Source of the DNA: Yponomeuta sedellus
Taxonomy: Eukaryota; Arthropoda; Insecta; Lepidoptera; Yponomeutidae
Assembly (NCBI GenBank): GCA_934045075.1
Contig: OW203738.1
Coordinates: 5,447,487-5,511,486, forward strand
Length of the DNA stretch: 64,000 nt
Reading direction: 5' to 3'
The notes under the pieces: model-generated
Databases searched by the model: none
What the model was told of the DNA's origin: nothing
Seen by the model: only the letters and a program-made list of their open reading frames with translations
In this document: positions 53,414 through 62,400 of the stretch, in pieces
Layout: each line of letters begins with the position of its first letter
Position numbering within the stretch: the stretch's first letter is position 1
Program-made: the position numbers and the translations under genes

Positions 53414-54342
53414 GTAAACAAGGTGTTGTTAATGAAATTCATAAAGCAGCCAGACGAAACTTCCCTCGTCGTTCAGTTATTCTTAAAGGAATTGATGATT
53501 TATGGCAAGCGGATTTGATTGATATAAAAAAATATCATAAAATTAACAATGGATTTAAATTTATACTGGTTGTTATTGATGCCTTTTCTAAATATGCATG
53601 GACAGTTCCTTTAAAGAGTAAAACAAAACATGAAGTAGTCCTAGCTTTTGATAAAGTTTTGAAAGAAGGACGAGTACCCGCAAATTTACAAACTGATATG
53701 GGTACGGAATTTTATAACGACATATTTCAACGCCTTATGAAAAGACGAAATATCAATCATTATTCAACTTATTCATCAAAAAAAGCATCAATAGTGGAAA
53801 GACTCATCAGAACTTTAAAAACTAAGCTGTTTAAACATTTTAGCTTTGTCGGAAACTATAAATGGATAGGAAAATCTTTATGTGATGTAGTAAATAATTA
53901 TAATGATACTGTTCATCATACTACGAAATACAAACCATCTGAGATTACTGAGTTAAACCAATCACTCGTTGCAAGGAATATACAAAAATGTAATAAATCT
54001 TTACCAGTAAAAAAATATAAGTATCATACAGGCGATGTTGTTCGTATTAGTAAGCACAAAGGAGATTTTCAAAAAGGCTATACACCAAACTGGTCCACTG
54101 AATTGTTCACGGTTTCGAAAGTAATACAATCTCAACCTACTACTTATTACTTAAGAGACCAGCACGGAGTTCCGATAAAAGGTTGTTTTTATGAATATGA
54201 ACTTAAAAAAACCGCATATCCTAATATTTATTTAGTTGAAAAGGTCATTAAAAAGTCTGGAAATAAGGTTTTTGTCAAATGGCTTGGTCTCAACCAAAAA
54301 GAGAACAGCTGGATTGATAAAAACAATATTATAAATAGTTGA
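53410..54342 (+). CDS. INT: Retrovirus-type DDE integrase with C-terminal chromodomain
   Basis: This 310-residue protein has the catalytic triad D35 (WQADLID), D96 (QTDMGTEF) and E130 (KASIVERLIRTLK), with 33 residues between the last two, the integrase pattern. The N-terminal zinc-binding part is short or absent. Residues about 180-260 form an SH3-like segment (VVRISKHKGDFQKGYTPNW). The last 40 (VEKVIKKSGNKVFVKWLGL onward) are a chromodomain, known to steer some Polinton and Ty3/gypsy integrases to chromatin. It is expected to insert the element into host DNA. The frame is intact with all catalytic residues present. It overlaps the gene before by 4 bp. Confidence 0.92.
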   Translation: MSKQGVVNEIHKAARRNFPRRSVILKGIDDLWQADLIDIKKYHKINNGFKFILVVIDAFSKYAWTVPLKSKTKHEVVLAFDKVLKEGRVPANLQTDMGTEFYNDIFQRLMKRRNINHYSTYSSKKASIVERLIRTLKTKLFKHFSFVGNYKWIGKSLCDVVNNYNDTVHHTTKYKPSEITELNQSLVARNIQKCNKSLPVKKYKYHTGDVVRISKHKGDFQKGYTPNWSTELFTVSKVIQSQPTTYYLRDQHGVPIKGCFYEYELKKTAYPNIYLVEKVIKKSGNKVFVKWLGLNQKENSWIDKNNIINS

Positions 54343-54391
54343 AGTATATTATACTAATTCAAATAATTTATTTCTCATTATCTACCTAGTA

Positions 54392-55120
54392 ATGAAAGGG
54401 AAAGGACTCATTAATTCGCTGATAAATAATTTACCAGTAGAGTTACACTTACCAGGCTACCAGTACTGTGGTCCAGGTACTCGCTTACAGGAACGTTTGA
54501 AAAGAGGCGATAAAGGAATTAACCCTTTAGACAACGCATGCATGCTACACGATATAGCTTATTCAAGATATTCTAATTTGGAAAATCGTCATAAGGCAGA
54601 CGTACAGTTAAAAAATATGGCGAAACAAAGATTAAAAGCAAAAGATGCTAGCGGTGGTGAAAAAATTTCAGCTTGGTTGGTAAATAAAATAATGAAAGCA
54701 AAACTTAGAACAGGTGCTGGAATTAAATCATTTAAATCTTCTATTACCAAATTAAAATCACTTCTAAAGAAAGCAAAACCAAAAAATAGCAAACTTGCTA
54801 TGGAGTTGGCATATTTAGCAGCGAAAAAAATATTTCATAAAAATAATCACATTAAATTACCTAGAGTTATTCCTATACCTAAAACTGGAGGGATACTTCC
54901 TCTTATTCCAATTTTTGCCGGACTATCAGCGTTAGGTTCATTAGCCGGAGGTGTAAGTGGGATAGCCAAAGCAGTAAATGATTACAAGTCGGCTCAAAAA
55001 AATCTTGCGGAATCAGAGCGCCATAATAAGATGATGGAATCTATAGCCTTAGGTAAAGGGTTATACATCAAACCTTACAAAAAAGGTAAAGGATTATGTG
55101 TACAATCTTCAAAAAACTAG
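54392..55120 (+). CDS. Phospholipase A2-like domain protein, probable minor virion component
   Basis: Residues 20-75 carry the viral PLA2 signature: a calcium-loop motif Y25-C-G-P-G29, then D47-N-A-C-M-L-H53-D54 with catalytic His-Asp, Y57, and an Asp at 70. This is the layout of the parvovirus VP1 unique region, where the enzyme helps the virion leave the endosome. The middle is Lys-rich (about 75-160). A hydrophobic Gly/Ala segment (about 165-195: LPLIPIFAGLSALGSLAGGV) follows and could insert in membranes. The C-terminus has two KGKGL-type motifs that recall cleavage or peptide cofactors of adenovirus-like proteins. It overlaps the protease gene by 25 bp. Activity is inferred only. Confidence 0.85.
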   Translation: MKGKGLINSLINNLPVELHLPGYQYCGPGTRLQERLKRGDKGINPLDNACMLHDIAYSRYSNLENRHKADVQLKNMAKQRLKAKDASGGEKISAWLVNKIMKAKLRTGAGIKSFKSSITKLKSLLKKAKPKNSKLAMELAYLAAKKIFHKNNHIKLPRVIPIPKTGGILPLIPIFAGLSALGSLAGGVSGIAKAVNDYKSAQKNLAESERHNKMMESIALGKGLYIKPYKKGKGLCVQSSKN

Positions 55121-55497
55121 ATTCGCGGTTACCTAGGAGAGCTCTAAGTAATGTTGATATTTTAAATCACACTCACGACATACCATATTTTCGAGGTGTT
55201 TATATGAGAGATACTCTGCCAAGTAAGCCTAAAAATATGGAGTGTGGCATTGTAAACTTAGATATTTCAGTTAATGATGGAACTCACTGGGTAGCCTATG
55301 TTAAAGTAAACAATTATGCAGAGTATTTTGATAGTTACGGCTTAAAACCACCTCAAGAATTATTGACATATTTAACTAAAAAAACCGACATATATTATAA
55401 TTATGAAAACTATCAAAAAAGTAATCTTTATAACTGCGGGCACTTATGTCTTAAGTTTCTTAAAAAATTCTGGAAAACATTTAAATTAAAGAATTGA
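55096..55497 (+). CDS. PRO: Adenain-type cysteine protease
   Basis: A 133-residue protein with the adenovirus-protease arrangement H64 (DGTHWVAY), D79 (EYFDSYGL), Q107 and C114 (LYNCGHLCLKFL). The size is small compared with adenain (about 200) but usual for Polintons. The expected role is cleaving capsid proteins during virion maturation. The KGKGL sites in neighbouring products are possible substrates (inference). It starts inside the last codons of the PLA2-like gene in another frame, and its stop is immediately followed by the minor capsid gene. Confidence 0.88.
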   Translation: MCTIFKKLDSRLPRRALSNVDILNHTHDIPYFRGVYMRDTLPSKPKNMECGIVNLDISVNDGTHWVAYVKVNNYAEYFDSYGLKPPQELLTYLTKKTDIYYNYENYQKSNLYNCGHLCLKFLKKFWKTFKLKN

Positions 55498-55499
55498 TC

Positions 55500-56192
55500 A
55501 TGAATTTCGTCACTATCACAATGTCGTTCACGCTGTCAATTACTGGTTGTAAATCGTCTTTGACAACAAATTATTCACCAGCTTTGCAACTTAGCGGTGA
55601 ATATGAATGTGGTCTTGTGTTTTTTTCAACCTTCAACTCGATACCTAATGTAGACAAAAATAACAATATGTTTTATTATGGTGATAGTAAACATATTGAA
55701 ATTCCGGAAGGGTCTTACGAACTGTTGGATATTAGCGATTTTTTGAAGTCTCATTTAAGTGATTGCACATTTTCGTTGCTCTGTAATAATAATACTTTGA
55801 GTACAAAGATATTTTGTTCTAAAGACATTCATTTTGAAAAAGCTGGTTCAATTGGTAAAACTTTGGGTTTTAAAAATGAGTTACTTAAAGCCAATATATT
55901 ACATGAATCTGTCTTTCCGGTTAGCATTCTTTCTACAACCATCGTTCGCATCGAATGTGATATCGTGAGCGGATCTTACATAAACGGAATACCTAGTCAT
56001 ATTATTTACGAATTTGCTCCTAGTGTACCGCCAGGGTACCGAATCATAGAAATTCCGAAAAATTTGATTTATTTTCCGGTTAATCAAGACAGTGTTAGTG
56101 AAATTAATATAAGAATTTTAGACGCAAACAATAATTTAATTAATTTACGAGAAGAAGAACTACAACTCTATTTACATTTGAGAAGAAAATGA
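55500..56192 (+). CDS. mCP: Minor capsid protein candidate (penton-like, single jelly roll)
   Basis: The first ATG after the protease stop is at 55500; a second in-frame ATG at 55521 (MSFTLSITG) looks more like the family start. About 230 residues follow, rich in beta-strand-type sequence: LQLSGEYECGLVFFSTFNSIPNV, EGSYELLDISDFLKSHL, and a C-terminal half with VNQDSVSEINIRILDANNN. The L.L.G.YE.GL..F...NSIPN signature and gene position next to the major capsid gene fit the Polinton penton homologue. The assignment rests on recall of the family and position, since jelly rolls are hard to prove by eye. The stop overlaps the next ATG (ATGA). Confidence 0.75.
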   Translation: MNFVTITMSFTLSITGCKSSLTTNYSPALQLSGEYECGLVFFSTFNSIPNVDKNNNMFYYGDSKHIEIPEGSYELLDISDFLKSHLSDCTFSLLCNNNTLSTKIFCSKDIHFEKAGSIGKTLGFKNELLKANILHESVFPVSILSTTIVRIECDIVSGSYINGIPSHIIYEFAPSVPPGYRIIEIPKNLIYFPVNQDSVSEINIRILDANNNLINLREEELQLYLHLRRK

Positions 56193-56335
56193 TTGATTTC
56201 ATCAATAAAAGGTTTGAACCCCAATGTAAAGTTCCCAGTACATTACATACGGTGCAACAGCAACCACCTCCAAAAAGACGAAAGTTAACAAAGCAAAACA
56301 GAGATTTTTTGAAATCAATCAAACTCATAAAATGA
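56189..56335 (+). CDS. 48-residue basic protein between the capsid genes
   Basis: This short frame begins in an ATGA overlap with the minor capsid stop (56189) and ends in an ATGA overlap with the major capsid start (56332). It reads MIDFINKRFEPQ, then PPPKRRKLTKQNRDFLKSIK. PPPKRRKL looks like a nuclear-localisation or DNA-binding patch. The exact overlaps at both ends and the open frame support it as a real gene although it is tiny. It could be a core protein or a translational spacer; function unknown. Confidence 0.7.
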   Translation: MIDFINKRFEPQCKVPSTLHTVQQQPPPKRRKLTKQNRDFLKSIKLIK

Positions 56336-57543
56336 GCATTTTGAACATATTAGATCACATCGCTCATGACAATAGCATTGAAAGCTATGAAGTTCATTCA
56401 TATAAACCGTACATAAACAGTTTTAACAAAAATGATGAGATCCGCATACCTATTAATCAGCAAGACATATATGTTTTACCGTCAGCGAGTACACTATACA
56501 TAGAAGGTTCAATCACGGTGTCCCGTTCTGTTGGAGACAAAAAAGAAAAAGTCAGCAGCATTGAGCTGATTAATAATGCTGTGCTATTTCTTTTTCAAGA
56601 TATTCGGTATGAGCTTAACGGTGTAGAGATAGATAAGATAAAAAATGCTGGAATAACGTCAACAATAAAATCTTTGTTATCGCTGAATGAAAATGAATCA
56701 AACATGTCACGATTATGGGGCTGGGATATTGATGGTATAAAAAATACAAGTGGTAATTTCTCTGTCTCAATACCGCTTAATAAGGTTCTTGGTTTTGCTG
56801 AGGACTACACTAAAATTATAATGAATTGTAAGCATGAGTTGGTACTTCTGCGTAGTAATACAAACCTTAACGCGGTGAAATTATCTACTAACGAGGTTTT
56901 AGAAGACATTGCTATAAAAAAAATTGTTTGGAGAATGCCTCACATAAAAGTATCCGACCGTGAGAGAATAAATTTGTTGAAATGTTTGGAAATGGACAGA
57001 AATATTGGTGTAGCATTTCGCAATTGGGATTTACACGAATACCCTCTATTACCAAGAAGTACCAAACATACCTGGTCAATAAAAACTACATCGCAAATGG
57101 AAAAGCCACGGTTTGTCATAGTAGGTTTACAAACTGGACGAAAAAGTAATGTGAATTCAGATATGTCACGATTTGATCATTGTTACCTACGCAACGTTAA
57201 AGTGTTTTTAAATTCCACCTATTTTCCGTATGAAAATTTGGATATTAAGTTCTCAGAAGATAGATATCTATTAATATATGAGCAGTATGTTAGATTTCAA
57301 CAGACATATTTTGGTCGTCGATCAGCGCTGATGAGTTTGAAACAATTTAAAGAAATAGCGCCATTGTTCGTAATTGACTGTTGTCGTCAAAACGAAACAT
57401 TGAAAACAGGTCCAGTTGATGTTCGTGTAGAAATAGAGAGTGACTTGGAAATACCTGATCAGACTACAGCTTACTGTCTTATTTTGAACGATTGTGTATT
57501 TGAATATAAACCACTTTCTAATATTGTAAAAAAACTAACATGA
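56332..57543 (+). CDS. MCP: Major capsid protein candidate (double jelly roll)
   Basis: A 403-residue, beta-rich protein in the capsid slot of the array. Features seen: N-terminal IESYEVHSYKPY, NDEIRIPINQQDIYVLPSAS near residues 42-60, a long loop with RLWGWD (about 126), and the second half opening near IKKIVWRMPHIKVSD. The typical ..F.N.DLHEYPLLP and FDHCYLRNVKVFLNSTYFPYEN blocks follow (about 228 and 283). These correspond to what I know of arthropod Polinton major capsid proteins, modelled as double jelly rolls that build an icosahedral shell. Length is in the lower range for the family. It overlaps both neighbours by 4 bp. Confidence 0.82.
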   Translation: MSILNILDHIAHDNSIESYEVHSYKPYINSFNKNDEIRIPINQQDIYVLPSASTLYIEGSITVSRSVGDKKEKVSSIELINNAVLFLFQDIRYELNGVEIDKIKNAGITSTIKSLLSLNENESNMSRLWGWDIDGIKNTSGNFSVSIPLNKVLGFAEDYTKIIMNCKHELVLLRSNTNLNAVKLSTNEVLEDIAIKKIVWRMPHIKVSDRERINLLKCLEMDRNIGVAFRNWDLHEYPLLPRSTKHTWSIKTTSQMEKPRFVIVGLQTGRKSNVNSDMSRFDHCYLRNVKVFLNSTYFPYENLDIKFSEDRYLLIYEQYVRFQQTYFGRRSALMSLKQFKEIAPLFVIDCCRQNETLKTGPVDVRVEIESDLEIPDQTTAYCLILNDCVFEYKPLSNIVKKLT

Positions 57544-58028
57544 GCACAGATATATTTTTTTTGGATTTGCAAGGGTTTCGTGACTATAAAAACAGGTTTA
57601 TTGTCAAGGAAGTAGCCTATGCTACAAAAGACTATACTCAGACTTATTTAGTAAAGCCACCCTATCAATTTTCAAAATTAACAGATAATGAAAAAAAACA
57701 AGTAAAATGGTTGGAAAGAAATAGAGGAATATACTGGCGAGAAGGGTTTGTAGATTATAATGAATTTAAAAGGATAATAAAACCTGTTTTAGAAAAAAAA
57801 AATTTATTTGTTAAAGGTTCTGAAAAATGTGATTGGGTGAAAGAGTTATCGCCTAACTGTAAAGTTATAGATATAGGTCTAAAGGAATGTCCTAATCTGA
57901 AATCAATATTTGAAAGGTATCAAGGTAGTGAGAAATTTTGTTGTTTTAACCATCAAAAGTGTTGTGCTTTAAAAACAGTGATATGTTTAAGAAAATGGTA
58001 CTATGATAATATAAGTAATGGTATATAA
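57540..58028 (+). CDS. Polinton-associated 162-aa protein, possible nuclease-like fold
   Basis: It starts FFLDLQGFRDYKNRFIVKEV, then PPYQFSKLTDNEKKQVKWL, KGSEKCDWVKEL, and ends with several Cys/His residues (CPNLKSIFERY, FCCFNHQKCCALK). The first strand with an Asp, followed by a KE pair, resembles an RNase H or DnaQ-like core, and I have seen similar proteins next to arthropod mobile elements. Catalytic residues cannot be confirmed. It is last in the rightward array, joined to the capsid gene by an ATGA overlap and followed by an AATAAA at about 58085. Confidence 0.65.
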   Translation: MSTDIFFLDLQGFRDYKNRFIVKEVAYATKDYTQTYLVKPPYQFSKLTDNEKKQVKWLERNRGIYWREGFVDYNEFKRIIKPVLEKKNLFVKGSEKCDWVKELSPNCKVIDIGLKECPNLKSIFERYQGSEKFCCFNHQKCCALKTVICLRKWYYDNISNGI

Positions 58029-58328
58029 GTATTTACATTAAAAAATCTAAACTTTTGTAATAGAGGTTTACGTTATTTTAAATGAATAAAAATTTTCTAC
58101 TTTTTAAATCATGTTTTATTTATTTTATTTCAATAGTATTTCTTGTCAACAACACGCAGTAAAGATAAGTCCAACCAAAGAATAAATCATACGTTATTAT
58201 CTCAAAATAAAAAACTTTATATAATAAATACACATTTATTAAAAAATAAACCGCTAATTTGTAAAAGACATCATTTGGAAACAAAACAAGTGTACACTGT
58301 ATACAAATCAAGTAATTACACAAGCTCC
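58029..58328. terminator. Convergent 3' region between rightward and leftward genes
   Basis: About 300 bp without a gene. An AATAAA at about 58085 lies 55 bp after the last rightward stop. On the minus strand AATAAA-like sequences near 58118-58130 could serve the spliced gene that ends at 58329. The stretch is extremely AT-rich. Confidence 0.45.
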
Positions 58329-58802
58329 TTACATAGAATGGTTATTACAAATGGTTTTTGAAATTTTGTTCACCAAATTTTCCGTTAGGTCTACTATCTC
58401 GTCTACTGGGTCCATCACAACGTACTGAGCCTTAAGAATTATACACCCACTACCACTTGAACCACGGTCTAAATCGATGACCTCTATTTTTACGAGACGA
58501 TGTCCGGGTCGCGGCGATTTGGATATGACGGAGGAAGTTGTAGCATCATCGTCCGCCCGACGTTTTTTCGATGACCTTAGTGTGCTTTTCTTGTTTGAGG
58601 TAAGTTCAGGACTCGGCGGTCGCACCTCCTCGACGTCACTATCAAACCATTTTTGACCGTAGTACTGTGGTTCAATAGTTCTAAAAGGTTCAGCCAGGAT
58701 CTGAAAAGAAGGAAAAAAATAAGTAAGCCATTCTAATTAGAATGGGTAATTACCCAACCAGTTCGCATCTTGCAGTGAAAGAAAACTTACCGATTGAGAC
58801 AT
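58329..58802 (-). CDS. Two-exon gene: 127-aa protein with two SUMO-interaction-like motifs
   Basis: Exon 1 is 58802-58791 (MSQS), the intron 58790-58701 is 90 bp with GTAAGT and TTTTCAG, and exon 2 is 58700-58329. The protein has an acidic/Pro segment (residues 22-36), a basic patch SKKRR (48-52), then EVIDLD (77-82) and EIVDLTE (105-111). Both hydrophobic-Asp-Leu cores match SUMO-interaction motifs, and IVDLT is the classical form. A longer frame starting at 58941 in exon 1 runs into a stop after splicing, so the short ATG was chosen. Codons and G+C look richer than in the neighbouring element genes, suggesting later capture, perhaps from a host. I recognise no orthologue. It reads convergent to the capsid array. 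Confidence 0.65.
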
Positions 58803-59407
58803 TTTGCGGCAAATTTCTGTTTATTTTGAGGCTGGTCTGACTCTGCTGCGTGTTGTTGACGGAATGACTTAGCTTCGATGGTACATCAAAAGCAAAATCC
58901 CTATGCACAAAGTGCAGCGTCAATAATTTTGAGGACGTCATGTTTTACAAACCAGTATAGACTTGCTTTTTGCTGACACAGACTCGCGCCCGTAATACTG
59001 GATGACACGTGCTTGCGTCCAACATGTAGGTCATATTTTGGTTGTGCTTGATTGCAATAATTTGTTTTTCACTAGCGGATATTGAATAATATTTTTATCG
59101 GTGAAGAAAAGGCTGTTGAAATAAAAAGAAAAAAATCCTTGGTATGATATTTTATTAAAAAATTTCAAATTACATTTTAAGATCAACTTACATATTTACT
59201 AAATTATTTATGCGGAGAATATTTTAAATTACAAGTAGGTTCTTTACTCTAACATGTTAAATAAATGAACAGATCTTGATTTCTTATTAAAACTATTGAA
59301 TGTATTATTTTTCATTATTCTTAGATGTACTTACTTATTTATACATAGTATATTTAAAATTACAATTAAGTACTTAACTAAATTACATAACTTAAATCAC
59401 CAGATCG
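58803..59407. promoter_or_regulatory. Upstream region of the spliced gene and 3' flank of the polymerase
   Basis: The leftward small gene should be driven from here; the 5' leader includes a 46-codon upstream frame from 58941. No firm TATA box is visible. The left half is GC-richer ('gacacagactcgcgcccgta'). 59100-59400 is AT-rich and holds TTTATT on the plus strand, usable as a minus-strand AATAAA for the polymerase. Confidence 0.4.
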
Positions 59408-62400
59408 TTAAAAAATTAATTTGCTACCCCAAGGTATTGTGCTAATTTTATCAGAGCGTATCAATCTTTTGTCGTCATTGTGAGATAGAGCCACTTTATT
59501 AACGCTTCTGGTGAATAACTCATGACGGATGGATTTGAACAAAATATTTTTTTTGCGGATGATATTATTTTTAAGAAGTACAGATTTATAGTCTGAATCA
59601 CTTAGATCTCGAACTATGTATGCTTTAACACCTTTAGCTTTTTTTATAAGCCTATCTTCAGTTTTTACACAGTACAGTTTAGACCTAAGACCCACGAACT
59701 CTGTTATTATTCGTCCACCCATTTCATCCTTGAATAGACCCGGCACCTTTTTGTTAATTAAAGGGAGATCATATTCATTTTGAATGCTGTAATTACTAGT
59801 ATCAAAATATTTTATGAAATGAGTTTTCAAATCGTGATACCAATCATCTGATTTTATGGAATAAATAAAACTATCAGTATCTGTGTAGCACATCTTAACA
59901 CTATCTTGATAATATGGCTTTACAATATCGTAATGAAAACGGTACATATGTGCTTTAGATAGCTCAAGTACTGAGAACCCGATATATATCGGTTTATCCA
60001 TGACAATTCGTTTTGGTTTCATTTGAACAGCTACTAAGTTCTCACTAAAAACAGAGACGCTGTGGAAATTTGGGCTCGCAATAAGTCTATCGGCAGTCGA
60101 TTTCTTTTTGGTTTTGTTGGTCGTATCACTCCATTGCTTCAACAAGTGTACGGTAACCCTAGACTCTATATTTTCTAGTGTTTTGCCGAATACTGAGTTA
60201 TTCAGAAGTTTAAAGAAATCTTGTTCAAACACTGATTTAGCTTCTTGACGAAGTTTTGTATTAAGGTCGATATAACTTTTAAGATACGAACTTTGTTTAA
60301 ATGTAATAGCGCGATGAATTTTTCGCAGAATTAAACCATGTTCTAAACATGTTTTTAAATGTATGTAGTGGATAACGTAATTGTATTTGTCATACAAATT
60401 GGGAATCAACTTTTTATTTTTACCTCCCGGTGGGATACATTTCTCAGGACAAAATGGTAAGTCATCGTGCTCACTATGTAAATGATGAGGATAAGTCAAA
60501 TCTACTTCGAGTATGTAGCCGTAATCCGCCTTGTCTTTTATTGATAAAATATCAAGTTCGTCAATTTCGCATTGGTTGAGGAATCTGAAATTAGACTCAG
60601 GTAGACTTTGACACATGCTATATCCATATAGATTATTGCAATCTAAATATACGATGTAGGAATCTTGTTGCGAGGGATCATATTCCTGCATAAATTTGTG
60701 ATTCGCTTTAGCATGGCGATGGGAGCACATAACTATTCCTCCTCTAATTCCACTTTGAATCATACGAATCATGGTTAAATCATTTAAGAGTTCAAGTTTA
60801 ACGCCGGTTTTTAATAACATAGCATCGAATGACAAGCTAGGTGCAGTGATGTAAAATGCAGGGTCCAGCTGATAATGGACTTTACATGTCTTACGAAAAC
60901 TTTCAAAAATGTCCGTCAAAATCAAAACATCAGTTTTGAGATACAAATCAGTGTATTCACCTAAGTTTTGAATTTTGAATTGTGTCCAAACTGATTTAGC
61001 ATGTTGGTAATCTTCCTCGGAAATGTGTTCGTTGGTCAAGGAATTGAAAAAGTTTGACATATCGGGTAGACTGTCTTCTAAATAAGTCTTCCAGCTACTC
61101 ATGTAATTATAAGGGTATACACCTTTTCGCGTTAAAAGATGAAAGTCATTTTCTTCAGGGAAATGCTTCTGAAGACACTTAAAATCGTCTTTTGTCAATG
61201 TTTTAGCTAACTTTTCTAAGCTGGTTCCCAAAAATTTGAATGAATCTGTAAATCGTAGACGAATGTGTTCTCCATCACCGACAGGCAAAAACTTTGTGAA
61301 AGAAATATAGTTTTCCTTAGATTTTGGAATTAATTGTATCTTTCCAGGAAGTTCCCCAAGTTCTTTAATGAAAAGATGGCAATCATATCCTGATAAATTG
61401 TGAAAAAATATTGGAACAAAATTTGGTGATTTATATTGCAAATTACAATGAGCGTGGGCCGCTCCGCGGTAGTGGGAGGAGATGTGACAATGATCTTTGA
61501 CTTTGTCATTCCAAAGTAAGTGGTTACAAATATGACAGCGCGTTGCTTTTTGAAAATTTTCATTGTCTGACTTTGTAAAAATCATTGGTCTAGTGTTATT
61601 TAACGAATCGTGAATTTTTTTACAATCAGTTTGTAGAGATTGAATGAACTTTGAAACACAGTCCTTACCACGGTAAGAAACGAATCGGTTTTGAGTTTCG
61701 TCAACTGAACAAATTATATTGTAAGCAAAAGCAATCGGTATATGACGGTGTAAGTCATTTGTATTAGCAACATTTGGATCGGGTTCACAACCATGTACTG
61801 GTTGCAACATTGTTTCAAAGTCTGCATAGATGACATAGGGTACATCTTGTTTTTTGTCATAATTTTTGAATTGAAGAAATGAGCCTTTTACGGGCAAAAA
61901 ATATGCCGCTTCACCGCAAACATGGTCGGTTAAGTCTTCTTGAGATCGGAATAATGACAAACATGTATCACAAAAAAAAATATTTCCATGATGTTTGGTA
62001 ATTTGACTTCGCACGAGACGGGGTAGATTTTTAATCAAACAATAATGAGATGTATTTCCGTTTTCAACAAGCAATAAATTTATATGTTTTGCTTTTTCAT
62101 TAATTGATTCAGATTTGTATATTGGTCCCACAATAAATTTGTTGTCGTTTAAACCGTACACATTTACAGTTATATTCGGATTATTTTTTTCAAATATGGT
62201 AATATCTGCGAAACTAACCGGAAAGTTCATGTTTTCGGTGTTTAATAGACCCTGAAAGTGTGGGTAGGACGACACCCGTTCAGGATGGGTCTTTGTTGGA
62301 TTTAAAGCTGCTGTGACACACCAGAGAAAACAGTATTCATCTTGGTTTTGAATATTTAGACAAGCTTTTTTGTTCTTTATAAATTGAGGTAGAGCGATGT

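Noticed and set aside
58750..58941. 63-codon minus-strand frame from 58941
   Set aside because: It reads through the splice donor at 58790, and after splicing it meets a stop at once; the in-exon ATG at 58802 gives the long joined frame.
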